From positions 1 to 64,000 of the forward strand of contig NZ_CAKJTG010000017.1 of assembly GCF_917563885.1 (NCBI RefSeq): DNA of 64,000 nucleotides, written 5' to 3'. Shown one piece after another: positions 10,498-18,032 of this stretch. This stretch comes from Pseudoneobacillus rhizosphaerae (GTDB taxonomy: Bacteria; Bacillota; Bacilli; Bacillales; Cytobacillaceae). The translations under genes and the position numbers were made by a program. The notes below the pieces were generated by a model. That model saw only the letters and a program-made list of their open reading frames with translations. It made no database searches and was not told where the DNA came from. The stretch's first letter is position 1. Every line of letters starts with the position of its first letter.

Positions 10498-11433
10498 TTA
10501 TTTACCCCAACGTAAGGCAATGGCACCCCATGTTAGTCCGCCACCAAACCCTACTAATACAATTACATCATCGTCTTTAATTTTTCCTGCTTCTACTTCT
10601 TCCACTATTGAAATAGGGATAGAGGCTGAAGAGGTATTACCATATTTATGAATCGTTTTTGACATTTTTTCTACCGGTAATTCTAACCGCTGTCTTGCCG
10701 ATTCCATAATTCGTATATTTGCTTGATGAGGAATTAAGAAGTCGACGTCTTCTTTAGAAAGTCCAGCCTTTTCTAATACATTGACACTACTTTCTCCCAT
10801 TTGTCTTACCGCAAATTTATAAACTTCTCTTCCATTCATCGTAATGAATTCTTTTTCTTGATATAGATGCTTTCCGCCAGATCCATCTGCGCCTAATTCA
10901 AAAGCAAGAATGCCTCGACCTTCTGACACAGGTCCCAGCACGACAGCTCCAGCCCCGTCTCCAAATAAGACAGCCGTGTTTCGATCATCCCAATTAGTAA
11001 TCTTGGATAATTTTTCTACACCAACTACTAATACATATTTATAAGAGCCGCTCTCGATAAATTGCTTCCCTGTCACAATCCCATACATAAACCCGGAACA
11101 TGCAGCACTGACATCCATTGCCGCTGCTTTCTTTGCCCCTAATTTATCTTGTATCATACATGCAATAGAAGGGAATGGCTGATCAGGGGTCACAGTTGCA
11201 ACTACAATCATATCTATTTGTTCCGCTGAAACATTTGCATTTTCCAAAGCTTTCATGGCTGCTTCGTAAGCCATTTCAGAAGAATTAACATCATCAGAAC
11301 AAATTCTTCTTTCCTCTATACCCGTTCTAGTTCTAATCCATTCATCGGAAGTATCCATTATTTTTTCTAAATCACTATTTGTAACAACCTTTTCTGGTAA
11401 ATATCTGCCTACACCTATAATTCCTGCATTCAT
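10498..11433 (-). CDS. fabH: Beta-ketoacyl-ACP synthase III
   Basis: Initiates fatty-acid synthesis by condensing a short acyl-CoA (branched-chain primers in Bacillus) with malonyl-ACP. Length 311 residues. The catalytic residues are Cys112 (A-A-C-S-G-F), His236 (I-P-H-Q-A-N) and Asn266 (Y-G-N-T-S-S-A-S). It is the first gene of the fabH-fabF operon, next to comZ as fabHA is in B. subtilis. A FapR-like operator overlaps its promoter at about 11489-11517. Confidence 0.97.
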   Translation of the reverse strand: MNAGIIGVGRYLPEKVVTNSDLEKIMDTSDEWIRTRTGIEERRICSDDVNSSEMAYEAAMKALENANVSAEQIDMIVVATVTPDQPFPSIACMIQDKLGAKKAAAMDVSAACSGFMYGIVTGKQFIESGSYKYVLVVGVEKLSKITNWDDRNTAVLFGDGAGAVVLGPVSEGRGILAFELGADGSGGKHLYQEKEFITMNGREVYKFAVRQMGESSVNVLEKAGLSKEDVDFLIPHQANIRIMESARQRLELPVEKMSKTIHKYGNTSSASIPISIVEEVEAGKIKDDDVIVLVGFGGGLTWGAIALRWGK

Positions 11434-11488
11434 CTTTAGCCAACTCCTTTTTTACCCATTTACTTTTGGCTTTTATTATTTATATCAA

Positions 11489-11517
11489 TTATTATGACTT
11501 GGTACTAATTTTATCAA
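11489..11517 (-). promoter_or_regulatory. fabH promoter with FapR-like operator
   Basis: On the minus strand TTGATA (complement of 11512-11517) and TAATAA (complement of 11489-11494) are 17 bases apart. The 17-base sequence TTAGTACCAAGTCATAA (complement of 11492-11508) fills the spacer and closely resembles the FapR operator as I remember it (TTAGTACC half-site perfect). FapR represses fatty-acid genes and is released by malonyl-CoA. Site position and promoter context agree with B. subtilis fabHAF. Confidence 0.72.
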
Positions 11518-11552
11518 TGTTAGTAAATCCTTGCAACTTTTTTATTAGAAAT

Positions 11553-11581
11553 GCTCCATCGTCCTTTAGCGGCGATGGAGC
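11553..11581. repeat. Palindromic element, 9-bp arms
   Basis: GCTCCATCG (11553-11561) pairs perfectly with CGATGGAGC (11573-11581). No T-run follows on either strand, so it is not a standard terminator. The flanks (TTTAGCGGC, GGAGCTAGAC) resemble the dispersed Bacillus repeat also seen at 13834-13951. It sits between comZ and fabH, where it would form a strong hairpin in any comZ read-through transcript. Confidence 0.55.
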
Positions 11582-11656
11582 TAGACAATTCTCGAAGGAC
11601 AAAATTTGTTCATCATATATTAAATCAAAAAAAATAAGCCGCAATTTTCATGCAAC

Positions 11657-11845
11657 TTATTCTTCCTTTGCTAAAGCCTCAGACTTACCTAATTCATAAG
11701 CCTCATTCATTACTTTTGTAAATAAAGACATTAACGGTTGAATTGTGTCCATTGATAACTCTATTCCTGCTTGTTTTAGTTGTTGCTCAGCTTCTGGTAG
11801 ATATTTCATCGCAATTTGAAAAAATTTCATTTGGTTTTCTTGCAT
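11657..11845 (-). CDS. comZ: Competence protein ComZ
   Basis: A 62-residue protein with the ComZ core (F-F-Q-I-A-M-K-Y-L-P-E-A, G-I-E-L-S-M, N-E-A-Y-E-L-G-K-S). In B. subtilis ComZ lowers expression of the comG operon of the DNA-uptake machinery. The start MQENQMKF is chosen because GAGG lies 8 bases upstream, and it matches the family length; a longer frame exists without a ribosome site. In B. subtilis comZ follows med in one transcript; here the upstream neighbour is a yjaV-like gene, and no med is present. Confidence 0.85.
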   Translation of the reverse strand: MQENQMKFFQIAMKYLPEAEQQLKQAGIELSMDTIQPLMSLFTKVMNEAYELGKSEALAKEE

Positions 11846-11932
11846 GTCCATTTCCTCATTCCTATTATTTTTTACTATGTAATTTAGAATACATGCTTGT
11901 ATCTTTTGTTTCAATAAGGAAATTTATTAATT

Positions 11933-12754
11933 TTATACCTGAAACAGCCTGGATAAATGCCTTTTTTGTTGCTCTAATCCATCTATAATTGAAATACTTT
12001 CCTTCAATTTAATTATATTAACTGTGCCACTAGCTGTTAAGTCATTAATTGCTAGTTTATTTGTAGCAAGTTTAAGCTTTAGATGTTCTGCACCTTTAAA
12101 CCATTGTCCACTACTATTACTTTGAATAAGATAATCGTTCATTTCATTTGATTTCATTAATTTGATAATCAAATCAATTATATCTTTAATAAAGATAGCA
12201 TCACTGGTAGTTTCTCTTTTGTCTAGTTTTGGTTCAGCGTTAAGAAATTCCTTTAACAAATATTGTTGAAAAAGAAAGACAGATGGTTGCCAAGGGCCAA
12301 ATACGGTCGGTATATAAATTTTTTGAATCCTAAATTCATTTTCCTTTAAATGGTTAAATTGTCTGTTTACAGCTTCAGGAATATCTTCGATAAAATCAGT
12401 TGGAAATAGGATTATTACTTTAACATCGCTGTATTGCTTATTAATATTCATTAATATTTTTTCTAAGATTAAAAAAGGATATTCATCTATTGAATAATAA
12501 ATATCGTAGAATGAGATAACGATAATCATGTCTGATTTTAATGAATCTTCCATAAATGTAACAGCTTCACTGCCTACCATCTTCTCCTCAAAATTTGCAT
12601 TTCTACCAATTAAAAGCTTTTTTTCTTCTAAAAAATCCTCGCTAATCTCTTCAGATAATCGAAAACCACATACTTGTATACCTTCATCTAATAATTTTTC
12701 ACAAAGACTAAAACCGAGAAAATGATAGGTCCCATAAATAATTACCCTGTCCAT
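11933..12754 (-). CDS. NAD(P)-dependent epimerase/dehydratase-like protein (YjaV-like)
   Basis: A 273-residue protein of the extended SDR fold. The N-terminal V-I-I-Y-G-T-Y-H-F-L-G-F is a degenerate Rossmann nucleotide-binding turn, and P-T-V-F-G-P-W-Q-P at about 165-175 is typical of sugar-nucleotide epimerases after the active site. A clear Y-x-x-x-K catalytic motif is not obvious, so the enzyme may be divergent or inactive. The start MDRVIIYG follows GGAGG at 8-base spacing. Position between yjaU-like and comZ matches yjaV of B. subtilis. Substrate unknown. Confidence 0.65.
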   Translation of the reverse strand: MDRVIIYGTYHFLGFSLCEKLLDEGIQVCGFRLSEEISEDFLEEKKLLIGRNANFEEKMVGSEAVTFMEDSLKSDMIIVISFYDIYYSIDEYPFLILEKILMNINKQYSDVKVIILFPTDFIEDIPEAVNRQFNHLKENEFRIQKIYIPTVFGPWQPSVFLFQQYLLKEFLNAEPKLDKRETTSDAIFIKDIIDLIIKLMKSNEMNDYLIQSNSSGQWFKGAEHLKLKLATNKLAINDLTASGTVNIIKLKESISIIDGLEQQKRHLSRLFQV

Positions 12755-12783
12755 ATCGATTACCTCCAAAACAATAGCGTTAA

Positions 12784-12825
12784 GCACCTTCGGTTAGTCT
12801 AAGTTTACTTAATCACCAAAGGTGC
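12784..12825. repeat. Imperfect inverted repeat upstream of yjaV-like gene
   Basis: GCACCTT (12784-12790) and AAGGTGC (12819-12825), with inner complementary pieces GGT/ACC and TAAGT/ACTTA, form a long imperfect hairpin. On the minus strand it is followed by TTAACGCTATTGTTTT, a poor T-run. It could be the terminator of the yjaU-like gene or a leader structure for yjaV. Confidence 0.4.
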
Positions 12826-12910
12826 CAACATTATATTTTTATAAAAATATAAACTCTTAGTATCCTATGCCACTAAATTTGCTTTTATTTCGATTAAGAA
12901 GGAGGTATGA

Positions 12911-13648
12911 TTATAATTCATGTTCAAATTGATGAAAAAAGTTTGAGATAATTTTTCCTATCTGTTGTTTCTTTTCAGGTAATAGGAATGTGGATTGGAT
13001 GGTTTTATTATTCTGTTCCCACTTGGTTACAAGCTTTTTGGAAAATTCAAATTGATGATAAGATCGTTTTCCCGATAAAACGTGAATTATTTTCAACGGG
13101 ATATGTGGAGAGTCATTTAAATCATCCCTAATACTTCCTAATACTTCTTCAATATTAGCTATTTCCACGTTATAGGCAACTGAAATCTCACGCAAAAGTT
13201 TTTTATAAAAGAATTTATGTTCCTTCTCGAGTTCTAACTGATTCTTTAATGAAAAAACAGGGTTAATAAAGGCAATAGATCGTATTGCTTCTTTTAGTAA
13301 TTTCACTAAATCCAAGGCAATTAGTGCTCCCATACCTTCTGCAATAATATGGATTTTGGAGTTTAAAATTTCTGACCTCATTATATGATGATATAATCTT
13401 TCTGCCATCTTAGTTGACTTTTGCGTTCCCCAATGTCTGCCGTATAAATTCGAATAAAAACAAGTATAACCAGTCTGTATAAGATGATTTAGTAATAATT
13501 GTTTTCCCTCATTTTGCAACCAAAAGCTGTTTTGTTCATCTACGAAATGTCTTTCATCTCCGATTATGAGAATACCAAAACCATTTGGCTTTTCGGAGTA
13601 ATGAATCATATTCCATTCCGTATCCAGTTTAAAGTTTCGGTTTTCCAT
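12911..13648 (-). CDS. Alpha/beta-hydrolase-like protein (YjaU-like), nucleophile absent
   Basis: A 245-residue soluble protein with an alpha/beta hydrolase pattern: a first strand I-L-I-I-G (about 26-30), and the nucleophile-elbow region H-I-I-A-E-G-M-G-A-L-I-A-L at 100-112. The expected G-x-S-x-G Ser is replaced by Gly105, so ordinary Ser-hydrolase chemistry is unlikely unless another residue serves. The ATG at 13648 is behind GGAGGA. It occupies the yjaU position. Function unknown. Confidence 0.6.
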   Translation of the reverse strand: MENRNFKLDTEWNMIHYSEKPNGFGILIIGDERHFVDEQNSFWLQNEGKQLLLNHLIQTGYTCFYSNLYGRHWGTQKSTKMAERLYHHIMRSEILNSKIHIIAEGMGALIALDLVKLLKEAIRSIAFINPVFSLKNQLELEKEHKFFYKKLLREISVAYNVEIANIEEVLGSIRDDLNDSPHIPLKIIHVLSGKRSYHQFEFSKKLVTKWEQNNKTIQSTFLLPEKKQQIGKIISNFFHQFEHEL

Positions 13649-13833
13649 AAAAAGTCTCCTCCGCCTAAAATTCCTTCTATTATTGTATGTTGTTTCACAT
13701 AAAAGGAAAGGGATAATGCCTATTTTAAATGGAAGTTTTCATGCATTTTAAGGTTTTAGATTTATAACAATCATTTAAAATTCACCGTTTCACATTTAGA
13801 ATGCATATGTTAATATGGATAGTGGAAAATAAA

Positions 13834-13951
13834 AAGCGGAAGCGCCTTGATCAGCCCCGACAAGCATAAGACGCTCCAAGTAAGAAGGCGTTTTTTTGCC
13901 TTCTTACTTGGAGTGACTTGTGACCTCGAGGGGCTAGGCGCTGGAGCTGGA
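13834..13951. repeat. Dispersed palindromic repeat (Bacillus GCGGAAGCGCC type)
   Basis: About 118 bases that can fold as one long hairpin. The outer arms are AGCGCC ... AGCCCC and GGGGCT ... GGCGCT; the inner arms of 16 perfect bases, CTCCAAGTAAGAAGGC (13874-13889) and GCCTTCTTACTTGGAG (13898-13913), flank a T-rich loop. The text GCGGAAGCGCC ... GGCGCTGGAGCTGG is a repeat I know from many Bacillus genomes. It has no coding potential. The gap 13649-13978 holds this element and otherwise only the yjaU promoter and the yjzD ribosome site. Confidence 0.8.
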
Positions 13952-13978
13952 TTAAAAATATGTAAGAGGTGAATTTTG

Positions 13979-14170
13979 ATGCGTTACTTTTGGACTTTAC
14001 TTTGGACATTCTTATTAGTTCAAATGCTTAATTATGTTGTATCTTCTATGACAGGTGGTACATATGATTTCATGACTGGTACTATTCTTTCAGTTATTGT
14101 AACTGTTCTAATTATTGTAGTATCAACCATTATCCCGAATGAACCTGCTGATCATCATTCAACCCACTAA
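13979..14170 (+). CDS. yjzD: YjzD family membrane protein (DUF2929)
   Basis: A 63-residue membrane protein. Helix 1 covers roughly residues 4-20 and helix 2 roughly 33-52, with a short hydrophilic His-containing tail. The ATG at 13979 is preceded by AGAGGTG at 7 bases; an in-frame TTG one codon earlier is less likely. It is recognised as DUF2929, and it lies next to yjzC as in B. subtilis. Function unknown. It lies right after a palindromic repeat, whose hairpin would be in its leader if transcription starts further upstream. Confidence 0.8.
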   Translation: MRYFWTLLWTFLLVQMLNYVVSSMTGGTYDFMTGTILSVIVTVLIIVVSTIIPNEPADHHSTH

Positions 14171-14180
14171 AAAACATTAA

Positions 14181-14216
14181 AAGGCCAACCGATTTATAAA
14201 TCGGTTGGCCTTTTTT
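14181..14216 (+). terminator. Bidirectional terminator between yjzD and yjzC
   Basis: AAGGCCAACCGATTTA/TAAATCGGTTGGCCTT, a perfect long stem with flanking A- and T-runs. It serves yjzD on the plus strand and probably yjzC on the minus strand. Confidence 0.93.
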
Positions 14217-14228
14217 GATTGTTATTTT

Positions 14229-14408
14229 TTACGGTTTTCTTTTGTAAGTCCAATGACGTTTATCATTCGAGGTTTCCGGAAAAGGATCTCCAGCTTTCAG
14301 CTTAATTTGTTTTGGATTTACAACATTATCCCCAGTATCACCTATTTCAACATAGATACCATTATTCGGGGCTTTATGGCCTGATCTGAATACATGACTT
14401 TGACCCAT
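14229..14408 (-). CDS. yjzC: YjzC family small protein
   Basis: A 59-residue soluble protein recognised by its family pattern (F-R-S-G-H-K-A-P-N-N-G, Y-V-E-I-G, N-P-K-Q-I-K-L, F-P-E-T-S-N, W-T-Y-K-R-K). The start MGQSHVF follows GGAGGG at 7 bases; an upstream in-frame start at 14438 would put that site inside the gene. Convergent with yjzD. Its molecular role is not known. Upstream 14409-14571 holds its promoter region and nothing else that I recognise. Confidence 0.85.
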   Translation of the reverse strand: MGQSHVFRSGHKAPNNGIYVEIGDTGDNVVNPKQIKLKAGDPFPETSNDKRHWTYKRKP

Positions 14409-14571
14409 TAGATCTATCCCTCCATAACTCATAATCAATAATAGTATTGCCTATTATATTAAGTTAACCAAGGAAATTTACACCATTTTATCATTGCGCC
14501 AAAATTTGACAACATTTTATTTCCTAAGGAATATTTTGTCGAATGCGACAAAGAAGTCCACTCAACCGTAA

Positions 14572-15288
14572 TTATATTAACCGCATAAAAACAAATATAA
14601 AGAAGAATGCTGCATTCACTATTTCATATATCCCAACTTCCTTGGCTGAAAGCGGCTTACCATAAAAATAAAGCGCTCTGATTAAACTTGGAATGAAAGC
14701 CACAAATATAAGCCATTCCCCCATTAGCATCCAAGCAATCGGAATAATGAAATGATAAATCCAAGAAACCCATTTAAATTGTTGATTCTTTTTTTCTCTA
14801 ATCATAGATTTCACATAAAAGGTGCTGCCTAGAAAAAACAAAACACTGCTAGCAAAAACCAATATAAGGCTTGTAGTAATCTGTTCACTTATGAAAAATC
14901 CACTACCTACACCAGCTATCGAAAACACGATAACTGCGCTTATATCATTACCCATGGCTCGATCTCGGTTCTTACTTGAATAATAAGCATTAATAATAAA
15001 AAAGGGAATCATTAGAAATCCAAAATAGATAATTTTGGGTTGATACCAAATCGGTATGGACAAAAGCACTAGTGCTGGAACCATATAGAAAATCATCCAC
15101 TTACTATAGTACCCCATTTTCTTCCTTTTAAATAAAAGTAGGATTGGATACGTTGCTAAATATAGCAGAATCCATCCTAAGAAAAAGGGAACGTGTTGCC
15201 ACACTAACTCAGTTGCAACCACGCCAAGCCAAAAGGGTATGATTAACATTGCCCAAGCTCCATGTTGTTTTGGTAGAAATAATTTCAT
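14572..15288 (-). CDS. ywiC: YwiC-like membrane protein
   Basis: A 238-residue integral membrane protein with about seven or eight hydrophobic helices and the opening M-K-L-F-L-P-K-Q-H-G-A-W-A-M-L, characteristic of the YwiC-like family. In B. subtilis ywiC lies in the narK-fnr-ywiC-narGHJI region and is expressed anaerobically; its function is unknown. The ATG at 15288 is chosen because AAGGAG sits 8 bases upstream; the GTG at 15297 overlaps that site. An FNR box lies 54-69 bases upstream of the ATG, ideally placed against a -10 TATATT, so anaerobic activation by FNR is likely. Confidence 0.88.
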   Translation of the reverse strand: MKLFLPKQHGAWAMLIIPFWLGVVATELVWQHVPFFLGWILLYLATYPILLLFKRKKMGYYSKWMIFYMVPALVLLSIPIWYQPKIIYFGFLMIPFFIINAYYSSKNRDRAMGNDISAVIVFSIAGVGSGFFISEQITTSLILVFASSVLFFLGSTFYVKSMIREKKNQQFKWVSWIYHFIIPIAWMLMGEWLIFVAFIPSLIRALYFYGKPLSAKEVGIYEIVNAAFFFIFVFMRLI

Positions 15289-15314
15289 CGGAATCACTCC
15301 TTTGTCTTATTTCC

Positions 15315-15357
15315 AATATATAAGAGTGAGAAATATTAAAAAGTGAACATTATCACA
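15315..15357 (-). promoter_or_regulatory. FNR-dependent promoter of ywiC
   Basis: The sequence AGTGAACATTATCACA (15342-15357) matches TGTGA-N6-TCACA in nine of ten positions. On the minus strand TATATT (complement of 15315-15320) gives a start near 15308, so the box is centred about 41 bases upstream, the class II activator position used by B. subtilis Fnr. Confidence 0.8.
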
Positions 15358-15392
15358 TTTAAATAAAGAAAGGAGCCAATTTGGCCCCCTTT

Positions 15393-15824
15393 TCACAATT
15401 TATTAATTTTTTTCACTAACTGAAACTTAATATATCGATGTGGATTAAATAAAAATGAAATATACTTTGTAAAAGATAATAATAACACCAGTGTTAAAAC
15501 CAAAAACAAATGAACCTGTGAAAGAATGGAAATGTTCATGATAACATTCATATCTGGATTGAATTGTAAAAGACTCATGAACCAGATAAACAAGTGCTCA
15601 GGATCATTAGGAATATTAGATGAAAATATTACTGCAAGCCCCGTAATAAAACTGAGAGACATTACACTGGTAATCGTTTTCCTTAAGAATAGACTTGTTT
15701 TAAGATTCACATCTGAATCCTCCAACACTTTAGCTATATCATATTGCCATACTAGGCCCATAACTACTATAACCATAATTGTATAAGGATAGATCAACCA
15801 GAGAATAACATGAATCATTTCCAT
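15393..15824 (-). CDS. NarI-like membrane protein without the heme-ligand set
   Basis: A 143-residue membrane protein. The first helix with I-Y-P-Y (11-14) followed by W-Q-Y-D (26-29) and the last helix S-Q-V-H-L-F-L ... F-T-K-Y-I-S-F-L-F-N-P (102-128) resemble the first and last helices of NarI, the b-type cytochrome of nitrate reductase. NarI is normally about 220 residues with five helices and four His ligands. Here only His105 appears conserved; Ser123 stands where the second His of that helix is expected, and the N-terminal pair is missing. Heme binding as in NarI is therefore doubtful. The ATG at 15824 follows AGGGGAG. It precedes ywiC on the same strand. Function unknown. Confidence 0.6.
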   Translation of the reverse strand: MEMIHVILWLIYPYTIMVIVVMGLVWQYDIAKVLEDSDVNLKTSLFLRKTITSVMSLSFITGLAVIFSSNIPNDPEHLFIWFMSLLQFNPDMNVIMNISILSQVHLFLVLTLVLLLSFTKYISFLFNPHRYIKFQLVKKINKL

Positions 15825-15974
15825 TTTTACAACTCCCCTATGTTTCAAACATAACCCCAAAACAATTTTAACGTAGTGGGAAAGTTGTATCAGTGACTTA
15901 AGTAACTCATATGTCTAATTTATAAACTTTTTATTACTTTTTTGTGATATTCATTTATTTTTTTTTGAATTTCT

Positions 15975-16517
15975 TTAAATTTCCGATGAAATTAATTGAC
16001 TTTTAATATATTGAATTATCCAAATATACGATTCACTATCATTAATATCAAAATGAGGTACATTAGTATTTGGTTTATAACTTTTTCTTAAAGATTCATC
16101 ACGAAAAAGTACAACCACGATATCCTTTAACCTATCTAATAAACCAAGGTCATCTTCGTTTCTTATGATGACAGCCTTAGCAAAGCTCGCGTATTTATGC
16201 CCCTCAACTAGTATTAAATCTAAATTAAACGGGTCTAAAATCTCAATTTGCTCTTCTATTGGCCAATTTTCTTTCTCTGCCTGTACTAACAAACGCCCCT
16301 CTCCCTCTACTAGAGATGCGATTGCTCCTGTTTTACAATACTTGGCAGAATCCTTTTTCTCATTTATTTCCGGTTTTCCACCATGGCCATGATGTTTGAT
16401 TGTGCCTGTTCTAATATTCTCTTCATTTAATTTTTCCAGTAAGTTATTTAGGAATGTGGTTTTCCCACTATTTTGAAAGCCAACTACTTGAAAAATAAAA
16501 GTGGCTACCATGGCCAT
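15975..16517 (-). CDS. mobB: Molybdopterin-guanine dinucleotide biosynthesis protein MobB
   Basis: A 180-residue GTP-binding adaptor that assists MobA in attaching GMP to molybdopterin. The P-loop G-F-Q-N-S-G-K-T is at 13-20, followed by the MobB pattern (T-I-K-H-H-G-H-G-G, D-S-x-x-Y, L-I-L-V-E-G-H-K). It overlaps the end of moeA by 13 bases, which implies translational coupling. The ribosome site is weak, consistent with coupling. A second ATG two codons in is possible. No mobA is in the window. Confidence 0.93.
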   Translation of the reverse strand: MAMVATFIFQVVGFQNSGKTTFLNNLLEKLNEENIRTGTIKHHGHGGKPEINEKKDSAKYCKTGAIASLVEGEGRLLVQAEKENWPIEEQIEILDPFNLDLILVEGHKYASFAKAVIIRNEDDLGLLDRLKDIVVVLFRDESLRKSYKPNTNVPHFDINDSESYIWIIQYIKSQLISSEI

Positions 16518-17770
16518 TCGCTACCCGTGTGATCTTCTAATAAGAGTACTTCAACCTTTGTCCCTTTCATAAATCCTCTTGTACCACCAGGTAAGATCAT
16601 TAAGGAATTAGCTCCCGCTAAGCTCATAACGATATTTGACTTATCCAAACCACTTGGGACTACTTTCATTTGACCATTCTCAATATAAGCATAGCTACGT
16701 ACAAACCTCATAAATGGGTTAGCCTTCGGAAAATCCACTTCTAATATGGATTCTTCTTTGCTTAAATGCGGCTGTGATGAAAATAACATACCCCTAACAA
16801 TAGGTCTTACAAATAATTCAAAACCAACATAACATGCAGAAGGGTTACCTGATAATCCGAATAAAAGTTTTCCATGCAATTGCGCCACTGTTGTAACACT
16901 TCCCGGTCGCATTCCTACTTTATTAAATAGAACTTCGGCTCCGAGCTTTTCATAAATAGCTGGTAAATAATCATAATCCCCTACTGAAACTCCACCTGTC
17001 GTCAACAGGATATCAACTTTTTCCAAAGAAGCTTTTATTGCTTCGTAGCATGCATTAAAGTCATCAAGTAGCTTTCCAAAATATACGACTTCCCCACCAA
17101 TACGCATAATTTGTGCAGCAATCATATAGGAATTGCTATTTCTAATTTTGCCTGGTACTAGCGAATCACCAACGTCTAACAATTCCGTTCCTGTTGCAAA
17201 TAAGCCTATTCTTGGCTTTTTAGCAACTGGTACCTCTGCATATCCAAAAGTAGCAAGCATAGCTTGTATACCTGGGTTGATAAATGCACCTTTTTTTACA
17301 AGTACCTCCCCTTCCTTAGCATCCTCACCAGTAAACGAGACATTATCACCTTTTCGAAAGGGACGCTTCACAGTCATAAATGATTTCTCATTTTCTTTAG
17401 AGTCTTTTGCTAATTCCAACATAACAACCGTATCTGCCCCTTCAGGCATCATTGCTCCAGTCATGATTCGCACTGCTTGAAATGCTGCAAGTTTCTTGGT
17501 GGTGACCATTCCTGCCCCAATTTCATCAATTACTTCAAAAGTAATAGGATTTATTTGGGAAGCCATTTGTGAATCGACTGAACGGATAGCAAAACCATCG
17601 TAAGGAGCACGATCAAAATGTGGTACATCGCTAGTTGCAATTAAATCCTCTGATAAGTATCTTCCATATGCTTGATTTATCGGTATGTATTCTGTTTGAC
17701 CTATTATGTTATAGTTCATTACTCTTCGAACAGCTTCACCAACCGAAATTGGACTTCTTTTCTCTAACAT
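16505..17770 (-). CDS. moeA: Molybdopterin molybdenumtransferase MoeA
   Basis: A 421-residue enzyme that inserts molybdate into adenylylated molybdopterin to give Mo cofactor. Signatures are visible: D-R-A-P-Y-D-G-F-A near residue 55, the central molybdopterin-binding domain with L-L-T-T-G-G-V-S-V-G-D-Y-D, and G-L-S-G-N-P near 305. The ATG follows GGGAG at 8 bases. It is operonic with mobB; moaA and fnr lie nearby. Molybdoenzymes such as nitrate reductase are the expected clients, but none is encoded in the window. Confidence 0.95.
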   Translation of the reverse strand: MLEKRSPISVGEAVRRVMNYNIIGQTEYIPINQAYGRYLSEDLIATSDVPHFDRAPYDGFAIRSVDSQMASQINPITFEVIDEIGAGMVTTKKLAAFQAVRIMTGAMMPEGADTVVMLELAKDSKENEKSFMTVKRPFRKGDNVSFTGEDAKEGEVLVKKGAFINPGIQAMLATFGYAEVPVAKKPRIGLFATGTELLDVGDSLVPGKIRNSNSYMIAAQIMRIGGEVVYFGKLLDDFNACYEAIKASLEKVDILLTTGGVSVGDYDYLPAIYEKLGAEVLFNKVGMRPGSVTTVAQLHGKLLFGLSGNPSACYVGFELFVRPIVRGMLFSSQPHLSKEESILEVDFPKANPFMRFVRSYAYIENGQMKVVPSGLDKSNIVMSLAGANSLMILPGGTRGFMKGTKVEVLLLEDHTGSEWPW

Positions 17771-17935
17771 TTAATCAACTCCCAATTTACCTAATATTAA
17801 GTATCATTTCTTCTATTATAAGATTTTCGACCGATAAAAAACATGGCAAACTTCACACTTGAGTTAGAATTACTAAATGACTGATAGATTCCCCTGTAAA
17901 TATGTTTGAAAAGTTGTCAAAGAATACATGTTAGG

Positions 17936-17978
17936 TGTGACGCTTGTCACCTTATTAATTTCCTATATCAAGTATCCT
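17936..17978 (+). promoter_or_regulatory. FNR-like box and promoter of scdA
   Basis: TGTGACGCTTGTCACC (17936-17951) matches TGTGA-N6-TCACA in nine of ten positions. TATCCT at 17973-17978 could be the -10, putting the box centre about 41 bases upstream of the start. The rest of the divergent moeA-scdA gap (17771-18032) is AT-rich and should also hold the moeA promoter. Confidence 0.68.
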
Positions 17979-18032
17979 TGAGTTGTAAAGATAACTAATA
18001 AAACATTTACGATTTCAAGGAGGATATATTAA

